Assembly: GCA_039105265.1 (NCBI GenBank)
Contig: JAPFFF010000014.1
Span: 1,488,001-1,552,000, forward strand
Origin: Tritrichomonas musculus
Taxonomy: Eukaryota > Parabasalia > Tritrichomonadida > Tritrichomonadidae
Reading direction: 5' to 3'
DNA: 64,000 bases
Of the stretch, positions 40,978 through 50,572 are shown in pieces. The translations under genes were made by a program, and so were the position numbers. Below the pieces are notes generated by a model. It did not search any database. It was not told the DNA's origin and saw only the letters and a program-made list of their open reading frames with translations. Numbering within the stretch: the first letter of the stretch is position 1; every line of letters starts with the position of its first letter.

Positions 40978-42300
40978 GTTATTATATATGCATTTTCTGA
41001 TGGCAAAATTTCACTGAATTTGGTGCGCTACTTTTTTCGTAACAGAAATATGATTTACTTAATTAAGTTAATTTTTTAAAAAATATAAATTTCTAATGAT
41101 AATTATCAATATTCAATGGGATATTTTATGTTTTGGAGCTTCATTTCATCAAATCATCAAAAAAATTACATATCTAATTTTATTTACAATAGCTAAGTCC
41201 AACTTTATTAGGCAATAAATTCCAATTTATACCAATCAAAAAGCAAATATATGATATTTTTTATGATATAAATGATTAATAAAATGCTTTTTATAGAAAA
41301 GCTATTCCGATCAGCAATTGAATTCAAAAGTCATCATTTTTTATAGTAATATCTTGTTTTCTAGCGCATTAAATATATCATAATTAATAGTTTAAATTTA
41401 TTATCTGTCATTAAGTAAAATATATTAATTATAATCATATTTATTAAAAATTCGCTAGTTTCGACCCTTGAAGGGTTGTGTATCGATCCTCTCCGGTAGC
41501 GGTTATTTTCCCGGTAAAATATCGATATTACGGGCTGTAACCGCCGGTAACGGTATTTATCGATAAAAAAACCGAAGTATCGATACAAAAATGGAAAATT
41601 TGTATCGAACGTCAGGTTTTTTGTCGGTATTTTTTTTACAAAAAATGTATCGGATTTATTTAAAGATGACTAAAGAAATTTAAAAGGTTCTAATGAATAT
41701 AGTTAATGCTCTTTAATTACATATTTTACAACAAATAATCATCATAATAATTGAATAATCAATGGTTTCTGAAATATCGTAAATTTAATCATCTTTATGT
41801 CAATTTCTATTTGTAGATAAATATAACATTCCAGAACTATTGAATTAACTATTAATATGAGAAAGTACATAAAATATATAAATTTTATTGTTTTTAATGA
41901 TAATAATGATATCAAAAATTTGGATTGTTTAATGAAAATGAATATGACGAGATTTCTGAAGAAGAAAGACAATAATATACTTTTTATAGGCTAGTAATTA
42001 TATTTATAATTAAAATATTTATTTTAAATTAAATAATCAAATGTTTTAATATTCTTATACATTATTTATTAATAAAATTTATATATTAAAATAACCGTAT
42101 CGATACTGATAAAAAGTATTATAAAGTACTTTCTTAATAACCGCTGATACTCTAAAAATACCGAAGCACTTTTGTATCGATACTAAAAAATACCGAGCAA
42201 AAAAGTATCGATATTTACCGAATACCGATACTTCTTCGGTAACCGGTATTTAGTCGTATCGATAAACAACGCTGGACCCTTCTCCTTATAGTATGAAACT
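40978..42300 (+). repeat. Dispersed repeat, copy B, split by a hAT-like MITE
   Basis: Positions 40978-41470 match 2017-2537 in the same orientation, with about 90 percent identity by eye and one deletion near 41300. After the MITE the match resumes weakly at 42283-42300. Not coding. Confidence 0.75.
41471..42274. mobile_element. hAT-like MITE (804 bp)
   Basis: The termini AAGGGTTGTGTATCGAT and (inverted) CAGCGTTGTTTATCGAT are imperfect inverted repeats of the hAT type (CAGNGTTG). The flanks are GACCCTTG (41463-41470) and GACCCTTC (42275-42282), an 8-bp duplication with one mismatch. Dispersed repeat copy A shows the unoccupied site. Both ends are dense in TATCGATA and CCGGTA motifs (41480-41590 and 42090-42270), as expected for transposase-binding repeats. 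The interior lacks a transposase. Confidence 0.85.
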
Positions 42301-42346
42301 TAATTAAATAATCTATTTAACTAAGTTTATCTATAGCTAAACTTCA

Positions 42347-42347
<1 letters not shown>

Positions 42348-42390
<43 letters not shown>
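42348..42390 (+). repeat. Poly(A) tract of 43 bases
   Basis: Uninterrupted A run, the longest homopolymer in the window, just downstream of dispersed repeat copy B and 87 bases from the 3' end of the giant gene on the other strand. It could be a retroposition tail, slippage or an assembly artefact. Confidence 0.9.
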
Positions 42391-42392
<2 letters not shown>

Positions 42393-42476
42393 GCAAAAAT
42401 TTCGGTTTTTCCTCCCATTTTCAGAAACCCCGAATTAATTTTGTTAATAATCATCTGATTTCTTCTTTATATTTAA

Positions 42477-45400
42477 TTAAATGGTAATCAGAAACTTTTT
42501 CAGTTCTTCTTGATATTCTGATCCCATCCAACTATAAAAAATAAAAGAAGAAGTTATTTTTGATAATGATTTTTTGAACGAATCCTTTTTTGAACAGCAT
42601 GTATATTTTTCTTTAATAATATACTGTAACAATAAAGGTGAGATATTGAACATTTTGCATTCATTTGTAAATGATTTGTAGGTCATATAATCTAAAATAT
42701 CAAAATTAACCTTTTGACCACATATATCAAAGAAATCAAAGAAATTTTGGGCAATATCATGAAACTGAAAATGACCTAATTTTTGATTAGCCAGCAAGAT
42801 GCATTTAGCAAAATAAATTTCATTAAATTTTTTGTTTTTAATACAACTGATCATTTGACTTTCAATTATTTCCATCTCTCTACTGTCCAATTTATTTTTA
42901 AAGAATCTATATAGCAAAATGCCAATGGCAACATCGAAACTTCCATTTATCCCAAAAATAAAAAATTGAAAAAGATCATTAAAACTGCATAAATCCAATT
43001 CTGAGTGATTAAAACAAGATTTTTTCACAATATCCAAATCACAGATTCGATTATTCTCTCGAATAATTTTTGCAATCTGATTATTTGAAACATCTAAAAA
43101 TGCTAAATTGGTCTTACGTATGTTTTTTATTAGTTTTTCCAAAAAGCTCAAGAAGTGTTGTTTATTTGTTATTTTTTCATAAATCTCTTTCAAATTGATT
43201 TTGTTAATGTTGTCAATAGAAATAGCATCTATCAATGAATCGTATTTCAATAATTCGATTACATCATTGGAATTAGAATAATCAATATATGAATTTAATT
43301 GTGCATTTGTGAAGTCAATCAATCTATTGTTAGAAATTAAAATATTTGTTATTTTTTTTTCTTTTATTTTTACTGATTGTATTTGTTCTTTTGTTAGAAT
43401 TTGAGGATACAATTTAATTAATGTTTTTGCAACATCAAAATTTGTTGAAATTATAATATTACAAATATGATATCTTTTTACATATTTCTTATTATGCTCA
43501 TCATTGATCATTTTCAATATTTCGTCATGGTTCAAATTTTTTATAATATTAATTACTGTGTTATTTTTCATTTGAATTTCATTTAAATACGATAACCTTT
43601 CAATAATCAAAGATTTTAATATATCAATATGGTCTTCTAAGAAAGAAATGTTGAATTGATCAATTTGCTCTCTATTGAACATTGTATAGCATGATTGAAA
43701 TAGACGTATAAATTCTGAAGATGACAAATTGCGATATTCATCCATCAAGTTTATTTTAACTGCATTTTTTTTATTTATTTTGTTTTCTAATTTTTCATTT
43801 AATATTTCTTTGACACATAATGGATTGGAATAGCCAATGAGATCATTAAATTGTTGTGATTTAAGATCATGTAATCTTTTCGCATTTATCACATAATATA
43901 AGGCATGTTTATTTGTTCTTTTTTTAATTTCTTTATCGATATGATTCCAATCTCCTGTGTCAAAAGATTGCATTTTTTTTATTGATAAAGCATTACAATG
44001 ATTAATAATCATCAATGATGCAACCTCCATACTTGTGATTTTTAATGCATCAATATGATATGACTGAAACAATTGAATTTTGTCAATGTTTCCTAATGTC
44101 ATCAAAACATCTTCATTGGTTTGATTATTTAATGCTTTTATCACATTTTGTTCTGTCGTCTGCTCTTTTGAGAAATAAAAAAATACATCGATTATCAGCT
44201 TGGATAAGTATTTATCACTCAACTGTTTAACATCAATTAATTGAAAATTTTCTTTTTTGAGGGAACTTGTTCGATTTTTTTGTATTACAATATTTAAAAC
44301 ATCTGTTTTTGTAATATCCAAATCATTAATTTGTTCTTCATTAAAGAATTCTGTGAATGCTCTTATTAACTTAATTTTTTGGTTTTCATTCAACATTTCT
44401 ATATTTTTCATGTTAATTTTCATGCAATTTTCTTTTGTAACTTCTTTTTCTCTATCACAATCTAAAATATGTTTGATATTTATACAATCTGTGAAATCTA
44501 GTTGATTTAATTGTGTAGTAGATATATCTCTGTATCTATTTTTTTTTCTGATGATATCAATCACATTTATGTTATTTTCTTTATGGGTTATTATTGAAAC
44601 CTCATCAAAGTTCATTGATCGATAATGTTCTTTTGTTAAATAGTGTTCCAAATTAATGATTAAAAATGCAGCAATGTGAGGATTTGATAAGGATATGTTT
44701 TCTATTTGATCTCTTTTTATAATCTTAATGAATTTTCTGAGTAAATTCAAAAGAATATCATCATGTAATTGTTTTAGTGTTTCCGAATTTAGTTGAGAAA
44801 ATTGATCATCAGTTATAAAATCCATTTTTTCTTGAAGAAAAGTATTTAAATTATCAAACGATAATTGAGTCAATTTTATTTTTTTAACATAGTCTGATTT
44901 TAACTCTTTAACTCTTTTAGCTATAAATTCGTTGATTTCATGATTGTTAAGGAGATCAAATTTTCGATTGAACAAATAATTAACTAAAACTATATTTAAG
45001 TCAATTATATTTAACGAATGAATTTTTTGATTACTATTTACGTTTTCTAATTGATTAGAAACGATTTCTTTATCTGAACAATTGGAATTAAGGATTTGAT
45101 CTTTCAAAAAGCAATCTGCACGGTTTGTTAAGGCATTCTCAACGATTTCTGCATCAATATTAGTAAGAATAAGTTGATGAATTTGATTTTTTGATAAAAA
45201 TAATAAATATTGGTCACTTAATAAATTGGTAATTGTTTCACTTGAAAATTCTTTTTGAATAGCCAATTTATCAATAACTTTACAAATTGAATCAAATAAA
45301 AACATCCATTCATTTATAATAAATTGTACTGTCTTCAAATAATTCTTTGATGATTTAAAAATGATTTTAATTGCATCTGGTATGAAGTATGTAATTAGGC

Positions 45401-48400
45401 CTTCATTAATTAGCTGTGAATTTAAAATTTTTGTATTTAAAAAGGCAACTTTAAATGGAATAGGTGATCTTTCAAAAATCTGATGATCAATTTGCTGGCT
45501 TGAATCTGAAATTAATATATGGCTCAAATATTGATAATCTTCTTCTTTTAATTTCAATTTCTTCATTAAAAATTCTTTTATAGCGATAATATTTCTGTCG
45601 TATTCATCTTTTTCCATCCAATCAATAATCATATACTGATTTTTAGATAACTTATCTGATGTTAGTAAAGTAAAATAAGCCTCTTTATATTGTTTCAATT
45701 CAAGCAAGTTAGTGTTTTTGATTTCATTCTTGTTAATTGAAGAAATTGCAAAAAAGCTTTGTTTTTCTAATTTCAATATGTAAGTCGCTTGATCCTCCAC
45801 ATTTAATTTGGACAATGGTATTTTATATTTCTGGCAATCTTCGATAAGATCGAATTTTTTATTTATTAATTCTTTGGCAATATTTGGATCGGAGGCATCA
45901 AATTGTTGTATTTTGTTAATTGCTAAATCATCAATTCTTTTTAAAAGAATAATATAAGCCATCTTGTTATCAAGATTAGATATTTCAATCTCATGCAATT
46001 TTTCATTAGACAAGCATGCAATTTTCTCAGAAAATTGATTCCAGTTTTTTTCAGTCAATTTAACAGACAACACTTCGAACCAAGCATTAATTAAAGTTTT
46101 ATTCATGTTTTGGAAATCAATTTGTTGGAATTGTTCTGAACAAATAATGTCAATTTTTGATTTTAATATGAACTTATGAAAATGTGGTTCAAGATTATTT
46201 AAATTTAATGTCTGTATTACTTCATCATTTAAATAGGTCGCTTGATTGTTGGTATAAAATTGTGTAAATTCTTTTGAAATAAAAATCCATTCGATTTCAC
46301 TATATTTTTTATATTCAAAAATGCCAAACAAGAGTTTAGCCTGCTCTTTACTAAGAAATTGAAGCTTATTTGCATTTTTTAAATGTTCCAATATTTGGAT
46401 ATTTAATTTAACATTTTTTTTAAATAGGATTTGTCTTACTTGACGTTCGTTTAGCAAAAGACCTTTTGATTTTAAAAAATCTTTTTGGGCATCAATTCGT
46501 ATCATATTGAACTCAATGAATTGAATTTGATCATCATCCATAAATTCAAAAATAAATTTCTTTTCAATTTTTTCATTGATAAACGTCTTAATAATATCGG
46601 AATTTTGTTCTTTTAGATTAAATAAAGGCACTTGAAAACTTTGTAAAAGATATGATTTACCTGATTGGATAAATATCCGTGCAATCTCAGGATCTTGAAA
46701 ATCCAATTTAGATATTTGTTCAGGTAACATTGAGTTTATTTTTTCTTTCAATAAAACTAACAAAGATGAACGTTTTAAAAGAAGTATATCAATTTTAATA
46801 ACTTGATCAGTTATTAAATGTTTACAAGCTTTTTCCAATAATAATTCTAATTCTTGTTCATTTAATAATTGAATTTTTATTGTTTTTATGATGTCATATT
46901 TGTTTTTTTCAATAAAATGATTCAAAAAATAACTAAAGATTGAAAATCTTGTAGTTGTATTTTCAATTTGATTTATACTATTAATTTGAAAGCGTTCAAT
47001 TTGTTGTGGTGTAATAAAGGTAGAATAACAATCAATAATATCCTTTAAATACATTATTGGGTATTCGTTGATATCAATATATTTGATTAAAGGGCCAATA
47101 ATATCTTTATTCCATTGTTTAATTAAAATAGAAAAAATTTCTTTTCTGTAAAAACATGGATTTTCAAATATATTACGAATCGCCTGCTGAAATAAATGCT
47201 GATATTCAGCCGGAATCGTGTCAGCATGATTATTCAAATATACCATCTTAAAACCTTCTGGCATTTTTTTAATTACAGTATCATTTATCTCAAATCGTTT
47301 TGAATGAAACAAGTATAATTTATAAATCATTGAATCATGATCTTTGGAATGATCAATCATATATTTTTTTGTATTATTGAATAAATCTTGATTTGTATCT
47401 TTTATTTTTTGAAAATAAATAGTCAATAATTGTTCTTCTTCCATCCATGGTAGAAACTTTTCTAAAAGAGTCAATTTTTCATCATCATTAAAATATGATA
47501 AATTGATATATTTGATATTTTTTTTTTCAATTTGATCACCCATTTTTATAACAATTATACGAACTATATTCTTATCAAATTTCCAAAATTCAAAAAATTT
47601 TATTTGTGATGGATCTAAATCTTCATGCCTTCTTTCAATTAATACTGTTATTATTTGGGATTGACTGTTTGAAAATTTAAATTGCCTTATTTCTTCACGT
47701 GAACTATTTATCATTTTAATCAAAAATATTTTTTGGTTTTCTGCTTCCAAAAGATTCAAACTAATAGATAACAATTGCTTTATTGAAATAAACATTCCAT
47801 TTTTCCCAATGAATTCGTTTAAAATTTGTGAGTTTATTATTTTTTGATTTACAGCTTCATTGAGAAGTGAAAATGTTTCTGGTTTAATAATTTCAAATTG
47901 GCTTTTAGATATGAAATTGAAACGATTCTTATCAACGTTGAAAAAAAGTTTAAATTGTTCTTCTGCGGTTAATTCTGATAAGAAATTTGGTAAAACATAT
48001 TGAAAACTTTGGTTATCCAATTCATCTATTTCATTAATTTTTTGAGCAGATATACCATATAATAAATCTTGTATTTCTTGATCATATTGATTTATATAAT
48101 TTTGTCTTGATTTGATATCCATATTATCAAAATCAAGTGAGGCCATTTCCCAATTTTTGCTATTTATTTTATTATTGAAATTCAATATTTCCAAATTCTT
48201 GGTTTTGATTTGTAGTGTATGCTTTTCAATTGTAAATAAGAACTCAAAAACAGGATTCTGATGATTTATTTTTAGTTCCTCTTGAAATGCGGTTAGTATG
48301 ATTGAAAGAGGAATGTAAAAATTACCATCTTTAGTCATAAATCCATTAGCTATGGTACTTTCATGTTTTGGAAACTTAATAAATTCCATTTGAGTAACAT

Positions 48401-48848
48401 GATCAGAGCTTTTAAGTACCTCAAAAATTTCAGCTGTAAGGTTTTTGATAGATTCATATCTAGTTGGCTGAATTAAATGGGCATCGTATATTATTTTTTC
48501 TATAAGAAATGAAACTCCTTCAATTTCTTGTTTTTCTTTTGTCCAAGGTTGTTCTGATTCTAAATCATTTATTAGATTTTGAATATTATCAAAAATTTTC
48601 GACCTACTTTGTGATGATTCATCAATATATAATAACATTATTGAGGTAAACAATGCCTGAATATAATGAACAAAGCTAAACAAAACTGATTCGTCATCAT
48701 TTTGAATATTATCTAAAGCATCTGCATCTCTTCTTTGAATAACAAAAGATTCCAGGTTGCCATTTTCCCCTAAAATATATGGGAAATTGTTTTCTCTGAA
48801 AAATGTAATCAGTGAAGAGAAAACGGCCATTTCTGGGATTTCCATCAT
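42477..48848 (-). CDS. Giant alpha-helical repeat protein, function unknown
   Basis: 2123 residues, open throughout. It is built of degenerate helical repeats of about 45-60 residues, each with a pattern such as LTxEQIxxLDxxDxxIAxxLIxxxxxxL (for example EQISKLDFQDPEIARIFIQ and INKIQQFDASDPNIAKELIN). That suggests an alpha-solenoid scaffold rather than an enzyme. It is rich in Ile, Asn, Lys and Gln; no membrane segment or catalytic motif is recognised. The first ATG (48848) is preceded in frame by TGA only two codons upstream, and coding-like sequence continues upstream in another frame (next entry), so the annotated N-terminus is probably not the original one. It follows the CH-GTPase gene on the same strand. 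Confidence 0.75.
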   Translation of the reverse strand: MMEIPEMAVFSSLITFFRENNFPYILGENGNLESFVIQRRDADALDNIQNDDESVLFSFVHYIQALFTSIMLLYIDESSQSRSKIFDNIQNLINDLESEQPWTKEKQEIEGVSFLIEKIIYDAHLIQPTRYESIKNLTAEIFEVLKSSDHVTQMEFIKFPKHESTIANGFMTKDGNFYIPLSIILTAFQEELKINHQNPVFEFLFTIEKHTLQIKTKNLEILNFNNKINSKNWEMASLDFDNMDIKSRQNYINQYDQEIQDLLYGISAQKINEIDELDNQSFQYVLPNFLSELTAEEQFKLFFNVDKNRFNFISKSQFEIIKPETFSLLNEAVNQKIINSQILNEFIGKNGMFISIKQLLSISLNLLEAENQKIFLIKMINSSREEIRQFKFSNSQSQIITVLIERRHEDLDPSQIKFFEFWKFDKNIVRIIVIKMGDQIEKKNIKYINLSYFNDDEKLTLLEKFLPWMEEEQLLTIYFQKIKDTNQDLFNNTKKYMIDHSKDHDSMIYKLYLFHSKRFEINDTVIKKMPEGFKMVYLNNHADTIPAEYQHLFQQAIRNIFENPCFYRKEIFSILIKQWNKDIIGPLIKYIDINEYPIMYLKDIIDCYSTFITPQQIERFQINSINQIENTTTRFSIFSYFLNHFIEKNKYDIIKTIKIQLLNEQELELLLEKACKHLITDQVIKIDILLLKRSSLLVLLKEKINSMLPEQISKLDFQDPEIARIFIQSGKSYLLQSFQVPLFNLKEQNSDIIKTFINEKIEKKFIFEFMDDDQIQFIEFNMIRIDAQKDFLKSKGLLLNERQVRQILFKKNVKLNIQILEHLKNANKLQFLSKEQAKLLFGIFEYKKYSEIEWIFISKEFTQFYTNNQATYLNDEVIQTLNLNNLEPHFHKFILKSKIDIICSEQFQQIDFQNMNKTLINAWFEVLSVKLTEKNWNQFSEKIACLSNEKLHEIEISNLDNKMAYIILLKRIDDLAINKIQQFDASDPNIAKELINKKFDLIEDCQKYKIPLSKLNVEDQATYILKLEKQSFFAISSINKNEIKNTNLLELKQYKEAYFTLLTSDKLSKNQYMIIDWMEKDEYDRNIIAIKEFLMKKLKLKEEDYQYLSHILISDSSQQIDHQIFERSPIPFKVAFLNTKILNSQLINEGLITYFIPDAIKIIFKSSKNYLKTVQFIINEWMFLFDSICKVIDKLAIQKEFSSETITNLLSDQYLLFLSKNQIHQLILTNIDAEIVENALTNRADCFLKDQILNSNCSDKEIVSNQLENVNSNQKIHSLNIIDLNIVLVNYLFNRKFDLLNNHEINEFIAKRVKELKSDYVKKIKLTQLSFDNLNTFLQEKMDFITDDQFSQLNSETLKQLHDDILLNLLRKFIKIIKRDQIENISLSNPHIAAFLIINLEHYLTKEHYRSMNFDEVSIITHKENNINVIDIIRKKNRYRDISTTQLNQLDFTDCINIKHILDCDREKEVTKENCMKINMKNIEMLNENQKIKLIRAFTEFFNEEQINDLDITKTDVLNIVIQKNRTSSLKKENFQLIDVKQLSDKYLSKLIIDVFFYFSKEQTTEQNVIKALNNQTNEDVLMTLGNIDKIQLFQSYHIDALKITSMEVASLMIINHCNALSIKKMQSFDTGDWNHIDKEIKKRTNKHALYYVINAKRLHDLKSQQFNDLIGYSNPLCVKEILNEKLENKINKKNAVKINLMDEYRNLSSSEFIRLFQSCYTMFNREQIDQFNISFLEDHIDILKSLIIERLSYLNEIQMKNNTVINIIKNLNHDEILKMINDEHNKKYVKRYHICNIIISTNFDVAKTLIKLYPQILTKEQIQSVKIKEKKITNILISNNRLIDFTNAQLNSYIDYSNSNDVIELLKYDSLIDAISIDNINKINLKEIYEKITNKQHFLSFLEKLIKNIRKTNLAFLDVSNNQIAKIIRENNRICDLDIVKKSCFNHSELDLCSFNDLFQFFIFGINGSFDVAIGILLYRFFKNKLDSREMEIIESQMISCIKNKKFNEIYFAKCILLANQKLGHFQFHDIAQNFFDFFDICGQKVNFDILDYMTYKSFTNECKMFNISPLLLQYIIKEKYTCCSKKDSFKKSLSKITSSFIFYSWMGSEYQEELKKFLITI

Positions 48849-49440
48849 TATTAATCAAAACTGACAATCTTTTACTCCTATATCTAGCCTTTTTTTGAGT
48901 ATCACGTAAAAATTGATTTATTAATTGAAGATCTTCATCTGTATTAATTCCAGCTTGATCATAATCTTTTAATCCAACAAAGTTCATACAAAAACATTTA
49001 TTAATGTCAGAGCATTTTTGTATTATTGATAAAATTGGCCATTTTTGAATAAATTTGTACAAATCAAAAATAATAGGCTTTAACATATTTAATGAATCAA
49101 TTATTTTTTGTTTTTCTTGTAAACATTCAATTAAATTATCTATCTCTATGCCATATTTTCGATTCGAATACTTGTTTAATACTTTGTAGGTTTGGCATGT
49201 GTTTAATTTAATATTTTAAATGTTATCAGAGAGATATCCAATTTGCGTTATGGGAACTACAAATACAATTCCTGGACCAACTTGAAATATGATCGATGGA
49301 TCTCTCTTGCTATTCATGAAAATGAAATGAAATTTTTAAAATTGCATGCTTTGCCCAAATAATAATTCAAATGTTGGCACGATTTTGATTTTATGCTATG
49401 GCCAAATAAATATTCAAATACAAATTTTAAGATCAAAATA
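48849..49440 (-). pseudogene. Probable displaced N-terminal part of the giant repeat gene
   Basis: An open frame 48709-49086 starts MLKPIIFDLYKFIQKWPILS and reaches the giant ORF one frame away; a single-base shift near 48845 would join them. The same frame continues upstream without ATG (TCQTYKVLNKYSNRKYGIEI) to a TAA near 49218. Beyond it lies more coding-like sequence (DPSIIFQVGPGIVFVVPITQ), with another stop near 49338. Either the gene start is decayed, or several sequence errors cluster here. No domain recognised. Confidence 0.5.
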
Positions 49441-49580
49441 AAAATATCCTGTTAATTAAAATTCTTAAAAATAAACAATCTTTATATATAAATTAAATGC
49501 ATTATTTATGATAAATCAAAATGGATATAATATGTTTTTCTGGCATTTTAGTTGGAAATCTTTAATATATTGAAAATCCA

Positions 49581-49814
49581 ATGAGCAATCATGAATTTAT
49601 CAACGCATCAAAAGAAGGAATCCTTGAAAATAAATGTATCAAGGAATCCTTGATTCAATTACAAATAAATTTGAATATGACAGCTTTTATTTTTACTACC
49701 CAAAATGGCCACACAGAAATTGTTCGAGAATTATTATCACAGAAAAGCATAAATGTAATATTAAAAACATTTTTTTCTGTTCATTTGAACACCTCTCAAA
49801 AAATATTGATTTAG
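49581..49814 (+). pseudogene. Ankyrin-repeat gene fragment
   Basis: 77 codons from ATG. The central part TAFIFTTQNGHTEIVRELLS is a typical trichomonad ankyrin unit (TALIxAAQNGHTEIVxLLL). The start (MSNHEFINASKEG) and the tail do not form further units and the frame ends 32 bases before a TIR element. Normal family members carry many units, so this is a truncated relic. Confidence 0.7.
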
Positions 49815-49845
49815 CATAGAAACAAATTCAATGATGATACAATTC

Positions 49846-50560
49846 TATAATAAAATACCTAATAATTATCCTAATGATTTAAGCTTAAATTTTAAGGGAG
49901 CTCTTTAAACGGTCGCCATTGAAAATATAAATATCTTCACATCTATAATGAATTAATTGTCATAAATAGAATTTTTATTTGTTATCCTTTTTATATTAAT
50001 TATTAAAAGAGTTTAATGCCAATATATGAAATCAAAAATTTGAAAATCCACTCTTTAAAAATCTTTGTAATCCGATATACATTAACATATTAAAATTTGA
50101 GAGAATAAGATTTAAATCATAAGCCCCTCTATTATAAATAAAGATTTTAAAAATATTAAAATAAACGTTAGATAGTTATCTTTTTTTAGAAGGTAATGTT
50201 AACCAAAATCATAAACGTACGAAAAATTTTAAAATCGCTGCAAACTTTTTTGTGATGAATAAAAAAAAATTAGATACAATTTATCATATTTATCATCACT
50301 TCAGCGACAAATATCACGTTCGTTCTCGTAAAACCTTCATCAATATTGATGCTGAAAATATTTTTTGATAAAACTTTGTAAATCAGCATATTTTTATATT
50401 ATAATTAGTTTGTTATATTGTTATATATTTTTATAATATTTTTTTAAAAAAAAACTTTTTTAAGAGAAAATATATTATTGACACAACCCCTTAATATGAT
50501 CTTAAGATTGGTAGATGTTTCATGAAATACGTTAGGATAATTATTAGGTATTTTATTATA
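49846..50560. mobile_element. TIR element with 29-bp perfect ends (715 bp)
   Basis: Positions 49846-49874 (starting TATAATAAAATACCTAATAA) and 50532-50560 are exact inverse copies. Flanks suggest at most a TA target site, which would fit a Tc1/mariner-like MITE with ends at TAATAAAATACC. No ORF inside. It sits between the ankyrin relic and the 3' end of the CH-GTPase gene. Confidence 0.75.
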
Positions 50561-50572
50561 ATCTTATTTTAA

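Larger units (their letters stand above)
40553..42476. other. Repeat-rich intergenic region
   Basis: No gene. It contains dispersed repeat copy B, the hAT-like MITE within it and a poly(A) tract, each listed separately. Confidence 0.6.

Noticed and set aside
41742-41972. 76-codon ORF inside the hAT-like MITE
   Set aside because: Hydrophobic, low-complexity translation of AT-rich DNA; no transposase motif.
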